From Aquibaculum sediminis (GTDB lineage Bacteria; Pseudomonadota; Alphaproteobacteria; Kiloniellales; DSM-21159), in assembly GCF_040712085.1 (NCBI RefSeq), contig NZ_JBFCVK010000011.1, positions 62,001 through 126,000 of the forward strand: a stretch of DNA of 64,000 nucleotides, given 5' to 3'. The notes under the pieces are model-generated. The model worked only from the letters and a program-made list of their open reading frames with translations. It was not told where the DNA came from and ran no database searches. Both the position numbers and the translations under genes were made by a program. This document shows, piece after piece, positions 1 to 7,163 of this stretch (the stretch's first letter is position 1; every line of letters begins with the position of its first letter).

Positions 1-95
1 GGGCCCGCAGCCAGTCCCGACATGTTGGCAACGCCGACCTCTCCGCCGCCATCCGGGGACTGCTTGAAATCGGGTATTGCGTCGCTGCTTGCCAT
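1..95 (-). CDS. Partial CDS, probable ABC transporter permease (N-terminus only)
   Basis: Only the first 31 codons are in the window. They begin with an ATG at 95-93 on the minus strand and read MASSDAIPDF, then a Gly-rich stretch, and run off the window edge. The start lies 11 bases after the stop of the upstream ATP-binding protein gene, so the two are almost certainly co-transcribed. In NitT/TauT-type importers the gene next to the ATPase is usually the permease. That is the only basis for the call, because no membrane segment is reached before the edge. Confidence 0.45.
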   Translation of the reverse strand, partial: MASSDAIPDFKQSPDGGGEVGVANMSGLAAG

Positions 96-106
96 CAATC
101 GCTTCC

Positions 107-931
107 TCAAGAGGCCTTGGACAGGTTCGCCGCTTTCTTGCGGTTTCGCGCCTTGCTGATCTGGTCGCCGACGATCTCGCTCTTGATCGTGTGGGTCAGG
201 TCGAAGACCTCCTTGGTGCCCATGATCTCAAGCGAGCGTGGTCTCTCGAAGGGAACCCGATGAATGTTCGCGATCCGCCCCGGACGCGCGCTCATCACCA
301 CGATCCGATCGGACAGGAAGATCGCCTCGTCGATGGAGTGGGTCACCAGCACGATGGTGGTGCGGGTGTCGAGGTAGATCTCCTCGATCAGATGGTTCAT
401 CTCTTCCCGGGTGAAGGCATCGAGTGCACCGAAAGGCTCGTCCATCAGAAGCACGGAAGGCTTGAAAGAAAGGGCCCGCACCAGCGCCACGCGTTGCTGC
501 ATGCCGCCGGACAGCTCACGCGGCATGCGTTGGCCGAAGCCCTCCAGCCCCACGCGATGCATCAACTGGTCGATCCAGGCGGTGTCCGGCTTCGCGCCTT
601 TGATCTCGAAAGGAAAGCGAATGTTCGCGTCGATGGTGCGCCAGGGCAGGAGGTTGGCATCCTGGAACACCATGCTGATGTCCGGATGCGGGCCGTCGAC
701 CCGCTGACCGTCCAGCGCGATCTCCCCGCTGGTCAGGTGGTGCAGGCCGGACATCGACCAGAGCAGGGTAGTCTTGCCGCTGCCCGAGGGGCCGACGATC
801 GAGACGATCTCGCCTTCCTCGACGGCCAGGGAGCAGCGGTCGATCGCCAGGAGGTCACCCGAGCGCGTTTGGTAAACCTTGGTGGCTTCCGTCACGTTCA
901 GTTTGGGGAGTTGGGAATCCCTCGCGGCCAT
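107..931 (-). CDS. ABC transporter ATP-binding protein, NitT/TauT (nitrate/sulfonate) family
   Basis: Cytoplasmic ATPase of an ABC importer, 274 residues. It has Walker A (GPSGSGKTT), Q-loop (VFQDANLLPWRT), the signature LSGGMQQRVALVRAL, Walker B (VLLMDEPFGALD) and the H-loop LVTHSIDEA. The order and the LLPW Q-loop are typical of SsuB/TauB/NrtD-like ATPases. I chose the ATG at 931 because a purine-rich GAGGGA precedes it; an in-frame ATG at 1000 would add 23 basic residues with no ribosome-binding site. It is followed at 11 bases by a probable permease and is divergent from an RpiR regulator, which may control it. The substrate cannot be told from the ATPase. Confidence 0.9.
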   Translation of the reverse strand: MAARDSQLPKLNVTEATKVYQTRSGDLLAIDRCSLAVEEGEIVSIVGPSGSGKTTLLWSMSGLHHLTSGEIALDGQRVDGPHPDISMVFQDANLLPWRTIDANIRFPFEIKGAKPDTAWIDQLMHRVGLEGFGQRMPRELSGGMQQRVALVRALSFKPSVLLMDEPFGALDAFTREEMNHLIEEIYLDTRTTIVLVTHSIDEAIFLSDRIVVMSARPGRIANIHRVPFERPRSLEIMGTKEVFDLTHTIKSEIVGDQISKARNRKKAANLSKAS

Positions 932-1103
932 GGTCCCTCGCGCTGCCCTGCTCAGCCGTGCGCGGCTTGCCCTTTTCCAGGGCGATCTCGCGCCGGTCAT
1001 CGTTCGGAAATCAGTCTGTAACTATCCGACTTTCCGAGTCAAGCGATCTTGGGACTATGGGGCTATTTCCGCAATTTTCTGAGGTTTGCGGTCTTGCCTA
1101 GTT

Positions 1104-1118
1104 TGTAGGTTTCCTACA
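1104..1118. promoter_or_regulatory. Inverted repeat between the ABC operon and the RpiR gene
   Basis: TGTAGG-TTT-CCTACA is a perfect 6-base inverted repeat with a 3-base spacer, in the 267-base divergent region. RpiR-type regulators bind short palindromes near their own gene, so this is a plausible operator for the neighbouring regulator. That assignment is inference. Confidence 0.4.
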
Positions 1119-1198
1119 TTCTGCATAAATCGGCGCACCTGTGGCGCCGTGTGTTCACAGCGGTCAAGCGGGTTTGAGCGGCTGAGAAGGGAGCCACT

Positions 1199-2146
1199 TT
1201 GAGTACCACCGAGGAGCAGCTCAACGGGCCATTGCCGGAGAACGGTCAAGGGGAGGCCTATGGGAAACCGATCCCGGATATTCTCTCCCTGATCAAGGAC
1301 TCCTACGCCGAGTTGCGACCTGCCGAACGACGGGTTGCCGATGCGGTGCTGGCGGATGTCACCTTCAGTGTCGGCGCATCAAATGCCGAGATTGCACGGC
1401 GCGCCGATGTCAGCGAGCCGACGGTCACCCGTTTCTGCCGCGCGATCGGTTGTGACGGGGTGCGCGATTTCAAATTGAAGCTGGCGCAAAGCGTCGTGGT
1501 GGGGCGCCTCTACCTGACACCGGTGGCGCCGGGCGAACCCGGAGAAGACGGCTCTCCCTTGTGGAACGTGGTGTTCCAGGAAGTGCGCAATGCGTTGAGC
1601 GCCGTGGAGCACAGCATTGACCCTCGTGCCGTGCTCGAGGCGGCCGACATGATCGCCAGGGCTGGCAAGGTCCTGGTGTTCGGCCTTGGCGGCAGTTCGA
1701 GCTTTCTTGCCCTGGAAACGGAAAACCGCCTCTTCCGCTACGGCGTCACCGTTGCGGCCCATTCCGATCCCTATGTGATGAAGATGACCGCGTCCACGCT
1801 CAAGCGGAACGACCTGGTCATTGCGATCTCCGGCACCGGTCGCACCCGGGAGGTCGTGGAGGCGGTGGCGCTCGCCAAGCACTATCGCGCAGGTGCCTTG
1901 GCGATCACCGCGCCCAACACGGATCTCGCCTCGACGGCCGATGTCGCCCTGACGGTGGATATTCCGGAGTATCCCGATCCCTTGAAGCCGACCGCGTCGC
2001 GCTATGCCTTCCTTGCCATCATCGATCTGGTTTCGACGGCCGTAGGCTACCGGCTCGATCCGCATGCGCGCGAGACGCTGCGCCGGATCAAGTACACCGT
2101 TCTCAATCACCGCCAGGGCAAGGTGCTGGAGCCGCTGGGCGACTGA
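1199..2146 (+). CDS. MurR/RpiR family transcriptional regulator
   Basis: DNA-binding regulator of 315 residues. An N-terminal RpiR-type helix-turn-helix domain lies around residues 25-100 (AERRVADAVL, then SNAEIARRADVSEPTVTRFCRAIG). A C-terminal SIS sugar-phosphate-binding domain follows around residues 125-270 (VLVFGLGGSSSFLALE, then DLVIAISGTGRT). The start is taken as TTG at 1199 because AAGGGAG lies 5 bases upstream. An alternative ATG at 1260 has GGGGAGG only 3 bases away and would lose 20 unconserved residues. It is divergent from a NitT/TauT-type ABC operon and upstream of a monooxygenase, so it probably controls one or both. The inducer is unknown. Confidence 0.9.
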   Translation: MSTTEEQLNGPLPENGQGEAYGKPIPDILSLIKDSYAELRPAERRVADAVLADVTFSVGASNAEIARRADVSEPTVTRFCRAIGCDGVRDFKLKLAQSVVVGRLYLTPVAPGEPGEDGSPLWNVVFQEVRNALSAVEHSIDPRAVLEAADMIARAGKVLVFGLGGSSSFLALETENRLFRYGVTVAAHSDPYVMKMTASTLKRNDLVIAISGTGRTREVVEAVALAKHYRAGALAITAPNTDLASTADVALTVDIPEYPDPLKPTASRYAFLAIIDLVSTAVGYRLDPHARETLRRIKYTVLNHRQGKVLEPLGD

Positions 2147-2197
2147 CCCGGTGGTCCCCCACAAACTGCCCAGTTCAAAAAGCTCGGAGGGGAAGCA

Positions 2198-3976
2198 ATG
2201 CATGACAGGGTGGATGGCAGCGAGGCCGCGCGCTGGCTCAATGGTGTGGGCGATGCCCTTGCGCGGGGGGATGTCGACGCCACACTCGCACTGTTCCACG
2301 ACGACTGCTATTGGCGCGATTTCGTGGCCTTCACCTGGAACGTAAAGACAGTAGAGGGCAAAGCAGCTCTTGCCGATATGCTGCGACACAGCCTGGCGCA
2401 CACCACCCCCTCGGCCTGGCAGATCACCGATGCGGAGACGGTTTCTCCAACGGACACCCGGCTCTGGTTCACCTTCACCACGGCTGTCGGCAAGGGGCTG
2501 GGCATTGCAACACTACACGACGGCCTGTGCCGCAGCATCCTGACCACGCTTCAATCGCTCGACGGTCATGAGGAGGCCACGGGCTCGACCCGCCCGCTGG
2601 GCGTTCGGCACGGCGCGGACCGCAACCGCACCACCTGGGCCGAAGCGCGCGCCGCTGAACTTTCCGGCTTTGAAACGGGCCAGGATCCCTACTGCCTGAT
2701 CATCGGGGGCGGGCAGGGTGGCATCATGCTGGGGGCCCGGCTGCGCCAGCTCAACGTGCCGACGGTGATCGTCGAGAAGAACCCGCGGCCCGGCGATTCT
2801 TGGCGCAATCGCTACCGCTCGCTCGTGCTGCACGATCCTGTCTGGTACGACCATCTTCCCTACATCCCCTTTCCGGACCATTGGCCTGTCTTCACCCCGA
2901 AGGACAAGATGGGCGATTGGCTGGAGATGTACGCCAAGGTGATGGAACTGGTGTACTGGGGCGGAACGGAGTGCGTCTCCGCGCGCTTCGACGAGACCGA
3001 GCAGCGCTGGACCGTAGAGTTGTTGCGCGATGGTCGCCCGGTCACGCTTCGGCCGACGCAGCTGGTCTTCGCAACCGGCGCCTACGGTCCGCCGAAACGG
3101 CTGCAACTGCCAGGACAGGAAGAGTTCCAGGGCGAGGTCCTGCATTCAAGCCAGTACAGCGACGGTTCCGGCTATGCGGGCAAGAAGGTCGTCGTCATTG
3201 GGGCGGCCAGCTCCGGCCACGATGTCTCGGTCGACCTCTGGGAAGCCGGCGCCGAGGTGACCATGGTCCAGCGTTCGCCGACCACGGTGGTGCGCTCGGA
3301 AACGCTGATGAAGTTCGCCTTCGACATCTATTCCGAGGAGGCCGTCGCGCAGGGCATCGATGTCGATATCGCTGACCTGATCGCTGCGGCAACGCCCTTC
3401 GCCCTGCTGCCGCCCTCGCAGAAGGCCTTGTACGATCGCATCCGGGAGTATGACGCGGATTTCTACCGTCAGCTTGAAGAGGCCGGTTTCCTGCTGGATT
3501 TCGGCCCCGACGAGACGGGTCTGATGATGAAGGCCTATCGAACCGGCTCCGGCTACTACATCGACGTCGGGGCCTCACAGCTCATCATCGATGGGCACAT
3601 CCGGATCAAGGCGGGCGTCAAGATCGAGCGCCTGACGCCAACCGCTGTTGCCTTCAGCGACGGCAGCAAGATCGAGGCCGACGTGGTCATCCAGTCGACC
3701 GGCTTTCATTCGATGCACGAAGTGGTCGCACAGATCGTGGACCGGGAAACTGCGGACCGCATCGGCCCCTGCTGGGGCCTCGGCTCCGGCACGCGCAACG
3801 ACCCCGGCCCCTGGCATGGCGAACTGCGCAACATGTACAAACCGGTTGCGCAGGAGAACCTCTGGTTCCACGGCGGCAATCTGGCGCTCAGCCGCTTCTT
3901 CTCCAAGTTTCTCGCGCTGCAGATCAAGGCACGCCAAGAGGGGCTGGCGGGTCCGGTCTATGGCGCACCTCTTTAG
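2198..3976 (+). CDS. Flavin-containing monooxygenase with N-terminal NTF2/SnoaL-like domain
   Basis: FAD- and NAD(P)H-dependent monooxygenase of 592 residues. Residues 1-130 or so resemble an NTF2/SnoaL cone (LNGVGDALARGDVDATLALF). The FAD-binding Rossmann motif is IIGGGQGGIMLGARL near residue 168. A second dinucleotide motif is VVVIGAASSGHDVSVDL near 330. Just before it, FQGEVLHSSQY matches the FMO/YUCCA signature FxGxxxHSxxY. Ordinary FMOs are about 450 residues, so the N-terminal domain is a fusion. The gene lies 51 bases after the RpiR gene with a good GGAGGGGAA site, so it is likely in the same transcript. The substrate is unknown; a nitrogen- or sulfur-containing compound would fit the neighbouring importer. 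Confidence 0.88.
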   Translation: MHDRVDGSEAARWLNGVGDALARGDVDATLALFHDDCYWRDFVAFTWNVKTVEGKAALADMLRHSLAHTTPSAWQITDAETVSPTDTRLWFTFTTAVGKGLGIATLHDGLCRSILTTLQSLDGHEEATGSTRPLGVRHGADRNRTTWAEARAAELSGFETGQDPYCLIIGGGQGGIMLGARLRQLNVPTVIVEKNPRPGDSWRNRYRSLVLHDPVWYDHLPYIPFPDHWPVFTPKDKMGDWLEMYAKVMELVYWGGTECVSARFDETEQRWTVELLRDGRPVTLRPTQLVFATGAYGPPKRLQLPGQEEFQGEVLHSSQYSDGSGYAGKKVVVIGAASSGHDVSVDLWEAGAEVTMVQRSPTTVVRSETLMKFAFDIYSEEAVAQGIDVDIADLIAAATPFALLPPSQKALYDRIREYDADFYRQLEEAGFLLDFGPDETGLMMKAYRTGSGYYIDVGASQLIIDGHIRIKAGVKIERLTPTAVAFSDGSKIEADVVIQSTGFHSMHEVVAQIVDRETADRIGPCWGLGSGTRNDPGPWHGELRNMYKPVAQENLWFHGGNLALSRFFSKFLALQIKARQEGLAGPVYGAPL

Positions 3977-4123
3977 GCTCGAGCGCGCGCCTGCCGCCGA
4001 CATGAACATTTTGTAATCTGGCCGCCACGGGCCGGTAATCGCCGTTGCCTTAGAAACGGGGATCAGCGGCGTGGTTTTCCCCCAAGCGAGATGCCTCATC
4101 GCTAGCTCTCCAAACTCCTTGGA

Positions 4124-4161
4124 GGAGGCCAGTCTTACCCCCGGGCTGGCCTCCTTTTTTT
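4124..4161 (+). terminator. Rho-independent terminator after the FMO gene
   Basis: Perfect 9-bp stem GGAGGCCAG/CTGGCCTCC with a 13-base loop, followed by seven T. It lies between the FMO gene and the two-component system and separates the two units. Confidence 0.85.
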
Positions 4162-4224
4162 CTGTCGAGAGCATGGGGCCGACTGGGCGGGTGGCTGTGC
4201 TATGCTGGTCTTGGAGGTGATGCA

Positions 4225-4902
4225 ATGCGTGTGCTGGTGGTGGAGGATGACGAGAAGACGGCAGACTACATGGTCAAGGGCCTGAGTGAGGCCGGGCATG
4301 TGGTGGACCGGGCCGGCGACGGGCATGAAGGCCTCTTCCTGGCCTCCGAGGGCGCCTACGATGCCATCGTTCTCGATCGGATGCTGCCGAAGCTCGATGG
4401 CCTCGGCGTCCTGCAGGCGCTGCGCGCGGCCAAGGCGGAAACCCCGGTGCTGATCCTCAGCGCCCTGGCCCAGGTCGACGACCGTGTGGCCGGACTGCGC
4501 GCAGGCGGCGACGACTACCTCACCAAGCCCTTTGCCTTCTCCGAGTTGATGGCTCGGCTCGAAGTGCTGGTGCGCCGCAGCAACGCCCCGGCGGTGGAGA
4601 CGCGCCTAACGGTGGGCGATCTGGAAATGGATCTCCTGGCGCGGCGGGTGACGCGCGCCGGGCAGGGCATCGACCTTCAGCCGCGTGAGTTCCGGCTCCT
4701 GGAGTACCTCATGCGCCATGCCGGGCAGACCGTGACCCGCACCATGCTGCTGGAGGCGGTCTGGGACTACCACTTCGACCCGCAAACCAACGTGATCGAC
4801 GTCCACATCAGCCGCCTGCGGCAGAAGATCGACAAGGGCTTCGAGCGGCCTCTGCTTCACACGGTCCGCGGCGCCGGATATGCACTTCGTGCAGACGCAT
4901 AG
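4225..4902 (+). CDS. OmpR-family two-component response regulator
   Basis: 225-residue cytoplasmic regulator. The N-terminal receiver has VLVVEDDEKTADYMV at the start, the phospho-acceptor Asp in AIVLDRMLPKLDG and the conserved Lys in YLTKPFAF. The C-terminal winged helix is of OmpR/PhoB type (LQPREFRLLEYLM, then VIDVHISRLRQKID). Its 3' end overlaps the start of the kinase gene by 23 bases, so the two are translationally coupled. The signal is not evident; the architecture resembles the CusR/TctD-like group that senses metals or small metabolites. Confidence 0.95.
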   Translation: MRVLVVEDDEKTADYMVKGLSEAGHVVDRAGDGHEGLFLASEGAYDAIVLDRMLPKLDGLGVLQALRAAKAETPVLILSALAQVDDRVAGLRAGGDDYLTKPFAFSELMARLEVLVRRSNAPAVETRLTVGDLEMDLLARRVTRAGQGIDLQPREFRLLEYLMRHAGQTVTRTMLLEAVWDYHFDPQTNVIDVHISRLRQKIDKGFERPLLHTVRGAGYALRADA

Positions 4903-6283
4903 ACTCTCCAGCAGCGGTACCTTCCGCTTTGCGCTGCTCTATGCGCTGCTCTTCGGGCTTGCGGCGCTGCTGCTCTTCGGCGGTCTCTACTGGTCCACCG
5001 CGGCGCTGATCGAGCGCCAGGTGGCGGACACGGTGGCCGCCGAGCTGCGCGCACTTTCCGACCGCTACCGCAGCGAGGGCATGTCGGGCTTGCAGCTTGC
5101 GATCGAACAGCGCAGCGCCGCCGGCGCCGACCCGGAAAGCGTCTACCTGCTGGCCGATGCGGGGCTGCAGCCGCTGGCCGGCAATCTGCGCAACTGGCCG
5201 GAAGAGGCCGTGCCGGACGGCTCCTGGGTGCAACTTCAGCTCTACCGCCGCGACCAGGAGGGCGGGCCGGTGCTCGTCGGTGCCCGGGCCTTCCATCTGC
5301 CCAACGGCTCGCGTCTTCTGGTCGGGCGGGACATGGAGGCGCGGCGGCACTTTCAGACGACGCTGCTTCGCAACCTGGCGATCACGCTGGGCCTCACCTT
5401 GGTCATCGGTCTGGCGGGCGGCTTTCTCGTCAGCCGGCGCCTCCTCCGGAGGGTGGATGCAGTGACCGAGACCAGCCGTCGGATCATGGATGGCGACCTC
5501 ACGCAGCGGGTGCCGCTGGATCGCAGCGGCGACGAACTCGACCGATTGGCCGAGAGCCTGAACCGCATGCTGGAGCGCATCGAGGCGCTGATGAACGGGA
5601 TGCGGCTGGTCACCGACAGCCTCGCGCATGATCTGCGCAGCCCGCTGACCCGACTCAAGGGACGGATCGAGCTCACCCTTCTGGGGCCGGACGATCCCGA
5701 GGCCTATCGTCAGGCTCTGGAGCAGGCGCTGGCCGAGATCGACATCATCCAGTCCACCTTCAACGCGCTTCTCGCCATCGCCGAGGCGGAGTCCGGAGCT
5801 TCGCGCACCCGTCTCGAGTCCCTGGCGCTGGACGAGATGGTCACGGATGTGGCCGAGCTCTACAGCCCGGTGGTCGAGGAGGCAGGGCTGACCTTGGAGG
5901 TGGGCACGCTGGAGCCGGTGCATGTGATGGGTCACCGCCAGCTCCTGGCGCAAGCGCTGGCCAACCTGATCGACAACGCCGTGAAGTATGCCGGCGATGG
6001 CGGCCGGATCGAGTTGGCATTGGCGTGCACGGACGGGCGGGCGGAACTGACCGTGCGGGACCATGGCCCCGGCATTCCCGAGGAGGCGCGCCAGCGCGTT
6101 TTGGAGCGCTTCGTGCGCCTGGATGCGGCGCGCTCGCTCCCGGGCAGTGGGCTGGGTCTCAGCCTGGTGGCGGCGGTGGCGCGGCTGCATGGATCCGACC
6201 TGCGCCTCGAGGCAGCGGAGCCCGGTTTGCGGGTGTGCTGGACCTTTCCATTGGCGCCCTCACAGGCCCGGGCAGCCTCTTGA
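4880..6283 (+). CDS. Sensor histidine kinase (HAMP, HisKA, HATPase)
   Basis: Inner-membrane kinase of 467 residues, partner of the overlapping response regulator. A transmembrane segment lies at about residues 17-38, a periplasmic loop of about 125 residues follows, and the second transmembrane segment is at about 167-188 (LAITLGLTLVIGLAGGFLV). A HAMP linker follows, then the H-box SLAHDLRSPLTRL, N-box NLIDNAVKYAGDGG, G1 DHGPGIPEEA and G2 GSGLGLSLV. All catalytic motifs look intact. The DLRSPLTRL H-box is common in heavy-metal or QseC-like kinases, but the ligand is unknown. Confidence 0.93.
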   Translation: MHFVQTHRLSSSGTFRFALLYALLFGLAALLLFGGLYWSTAALIERQVADTVAAELRALSDRYRSEGMSGLQLAIEQRSAAGADPESVYLLADAGLQPLAGNLRNWPEEAVPDGSWVQLQLYRRDQEGGPVLVGARAFHLPNGSRLLVGRDMEARRHFQTTLLRNLAITLGLTLVIGLAGGFLVSRRLLRRVDAVTETSRRIMDGDLTQRVPLDRSGDELDRLAESLNRMLERIEALMNGMRLVTDSLAHDLRSPLTRLKGRIELTLLGPDDPEAYRQALEQALAEIDIIQSTFNALLAIAEAESGASRTRLESLALDEMVTDVAELYSPVVEEAGLTLEVGTLEPVHVMGHRQLLAQALANLIDNAVKYAGDGGRIELALACTDGRAELTVRDHGPGIPEEARQRVLERFVRLDAARSLPGSGLGLSLVAAVARLHGSDLRLEAAEPGLRVCWTFPLAPSQARAAS

Positions 6284-6392
6284 CAGGCCGGTTCGCAAAA
6301 ACCACCTCATTGACGTCCCCGGCGGAGGCCGGTTCCGGGTCCGCACGACAGGGGACGGGGCGCGATCCCATAGATGCGCCCGCACATTTCTG

Positions 6393-6410
6393 TATCGCTC
6401 AAGGAGGATA
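6393..6410 (+). promoter_or_regulatory. ROSE-type RNA thermometer hairpin over the hsp20 ribosome-binding site
   Basis: TATCGCTC-AAG-GAGGATA folds into a hairpin: TATC pairs with GATA, one G (6397) bulges, CTC pairs with GAG, and the loop is AAG. The 5' arm contains TCGCT, matching the UYGCU motif of ROSE elements, and the 3' arm sequesters the Shine-Dalgarno AAGGAGG at 6401-6407. ROSE thermometers in alphaproteobacteria repress small heat-shock genes in this way. A second hairpin upstream (GGGCGC at 6358-6363 with GCGCCC at 6376-6381) fits the usual multi-stem leader. Confidence 0.75.
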
Positions 6411-6417
6411 TGGACTC

Positions 6418-6885
6418 ATGCGTACTTTTGATCTTTCCCCCCTTCTGCGTGCCACCGTCGGCTTCGAGCGGATGATGGATATGCTCGACAATCCGGCTCG
6501 CTTCGACGAGGCGCCAAGCTATCCGCCCTATAACATCGAGAAGCATGGTGAGGATGACTATCGCATCACCATGGCTGTGGCCGGCTTTTCCGAAGAGGAT
6601 CTCTCCATCACCGTGCAGGACAATGCCCTGACGGTGGAGGGCAAGAAGGAGCGCGACCAGGCCAAAGAGTGCAACTATCTGCACCGAGGCATCGCCGAGC
6701 GGGCCTTTCAGCGCAGCTTCCGCCTGGCCGATCACATTAAGGTGACCGGCGCGAAGCTGGAGAACGGCCTGCTGCACGTTGATCTCGTGCGCGAGGTGCC
6801 CGAGGCCATGAAGCCGCGCACCATCTCCATCGAATCGGCCGGGCCTGCCGGACGCACGCAGGTGCTGGAGAACAAGGCGGCCTAA
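6418..6885 (+). CDS. Small heat-shock protein, Hsp20/IbpA family
   Basis: Cytoplasmic holdase chaperone of 155 residues. It has the N-terminal MRTFDLSPLLRATVGFERMM, a typical IbpA-like opening. A central alpha-crystallin domain follows (NIEKHGEDDYRITMAVAGF through NGLLHVDLVREVPE), ending in an I-x-I-type tail (TISIES). The ATG at 6418 is 10 bases after AAGGAGG, which is buried in a thermometer hairpin. A longer in-frame reading back to 6025 exists but overlaps the kinase gene in another frame and is not protein-like. Expression is therefore probably induced by heat at the translational level, and a terminator follows. Confidence 0.95.
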   Translation: MRTFDLSPLLRATVGFERMMDMLDNPARFDEAPSYPPYNIEKHGEDDYRITMAVAGFSEEDLSITVQDNALTVEGKKERDQAKECNYLHRGIAERAFQRSFRLADHIKVTGAKLENGLLHVDLVREVPEAMKPRTISIESAGPAGRTQVLENKAA

Positions 6886-6953
6886 TCTTCCCTATCGTTC
6901 TGGGCCGGCGCAGCGCGTCGGCCCACCCCGAGCAACCCTCCCCAAGCCTTGCC

Positions 6954-6989
6954 GGCCGGGCATCCCAGTGATGCCCGGCCTTTTCTTTT
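6954..6989 (+). terminator. Rho-independent terminator after hsp20
   Basis: Perfect 11-bp stem GGCCGGGCATC/GATGCCCGGCC with a 5-base loop CCAGT, followed by TTTTCTTTT. It lies 68 bases after the hsp20 stop. Confidence 0.93.
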
Positions 6990-7163
6990 GTGCGGTTCGT
7001 TGCAAGCGCAGGGCGTTTGGTCACTGCAGCGATCCTTGAAACAAAAACCGCGAGGCGTCGCAGGCAGGCAAGCAGCCTGTGGGCAGGCTGCGAAATTACT
7101 GATAGAGCGATTGTGAAGAAGACAGACCGGCCAGCAGAGACCGGCATCAAGGGGAGGGCGTGC

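Noticed and set aside
4808..6190. A 460-codon open frame antisense to the sensor kinase gene
   Set aside because: High-GC coding DNA gives long antisense frames. The sense frame has complete kinase motifs and the antisense product is Arg/Gln/His-rich with no domain.
6279..6325. Heat-shock sigma-32 promoter before hsp20 (CTTGACA ... CCTCATT)
   Set aside because: The spacing of about 19 bases is too long for the class and the -10 match is weak.
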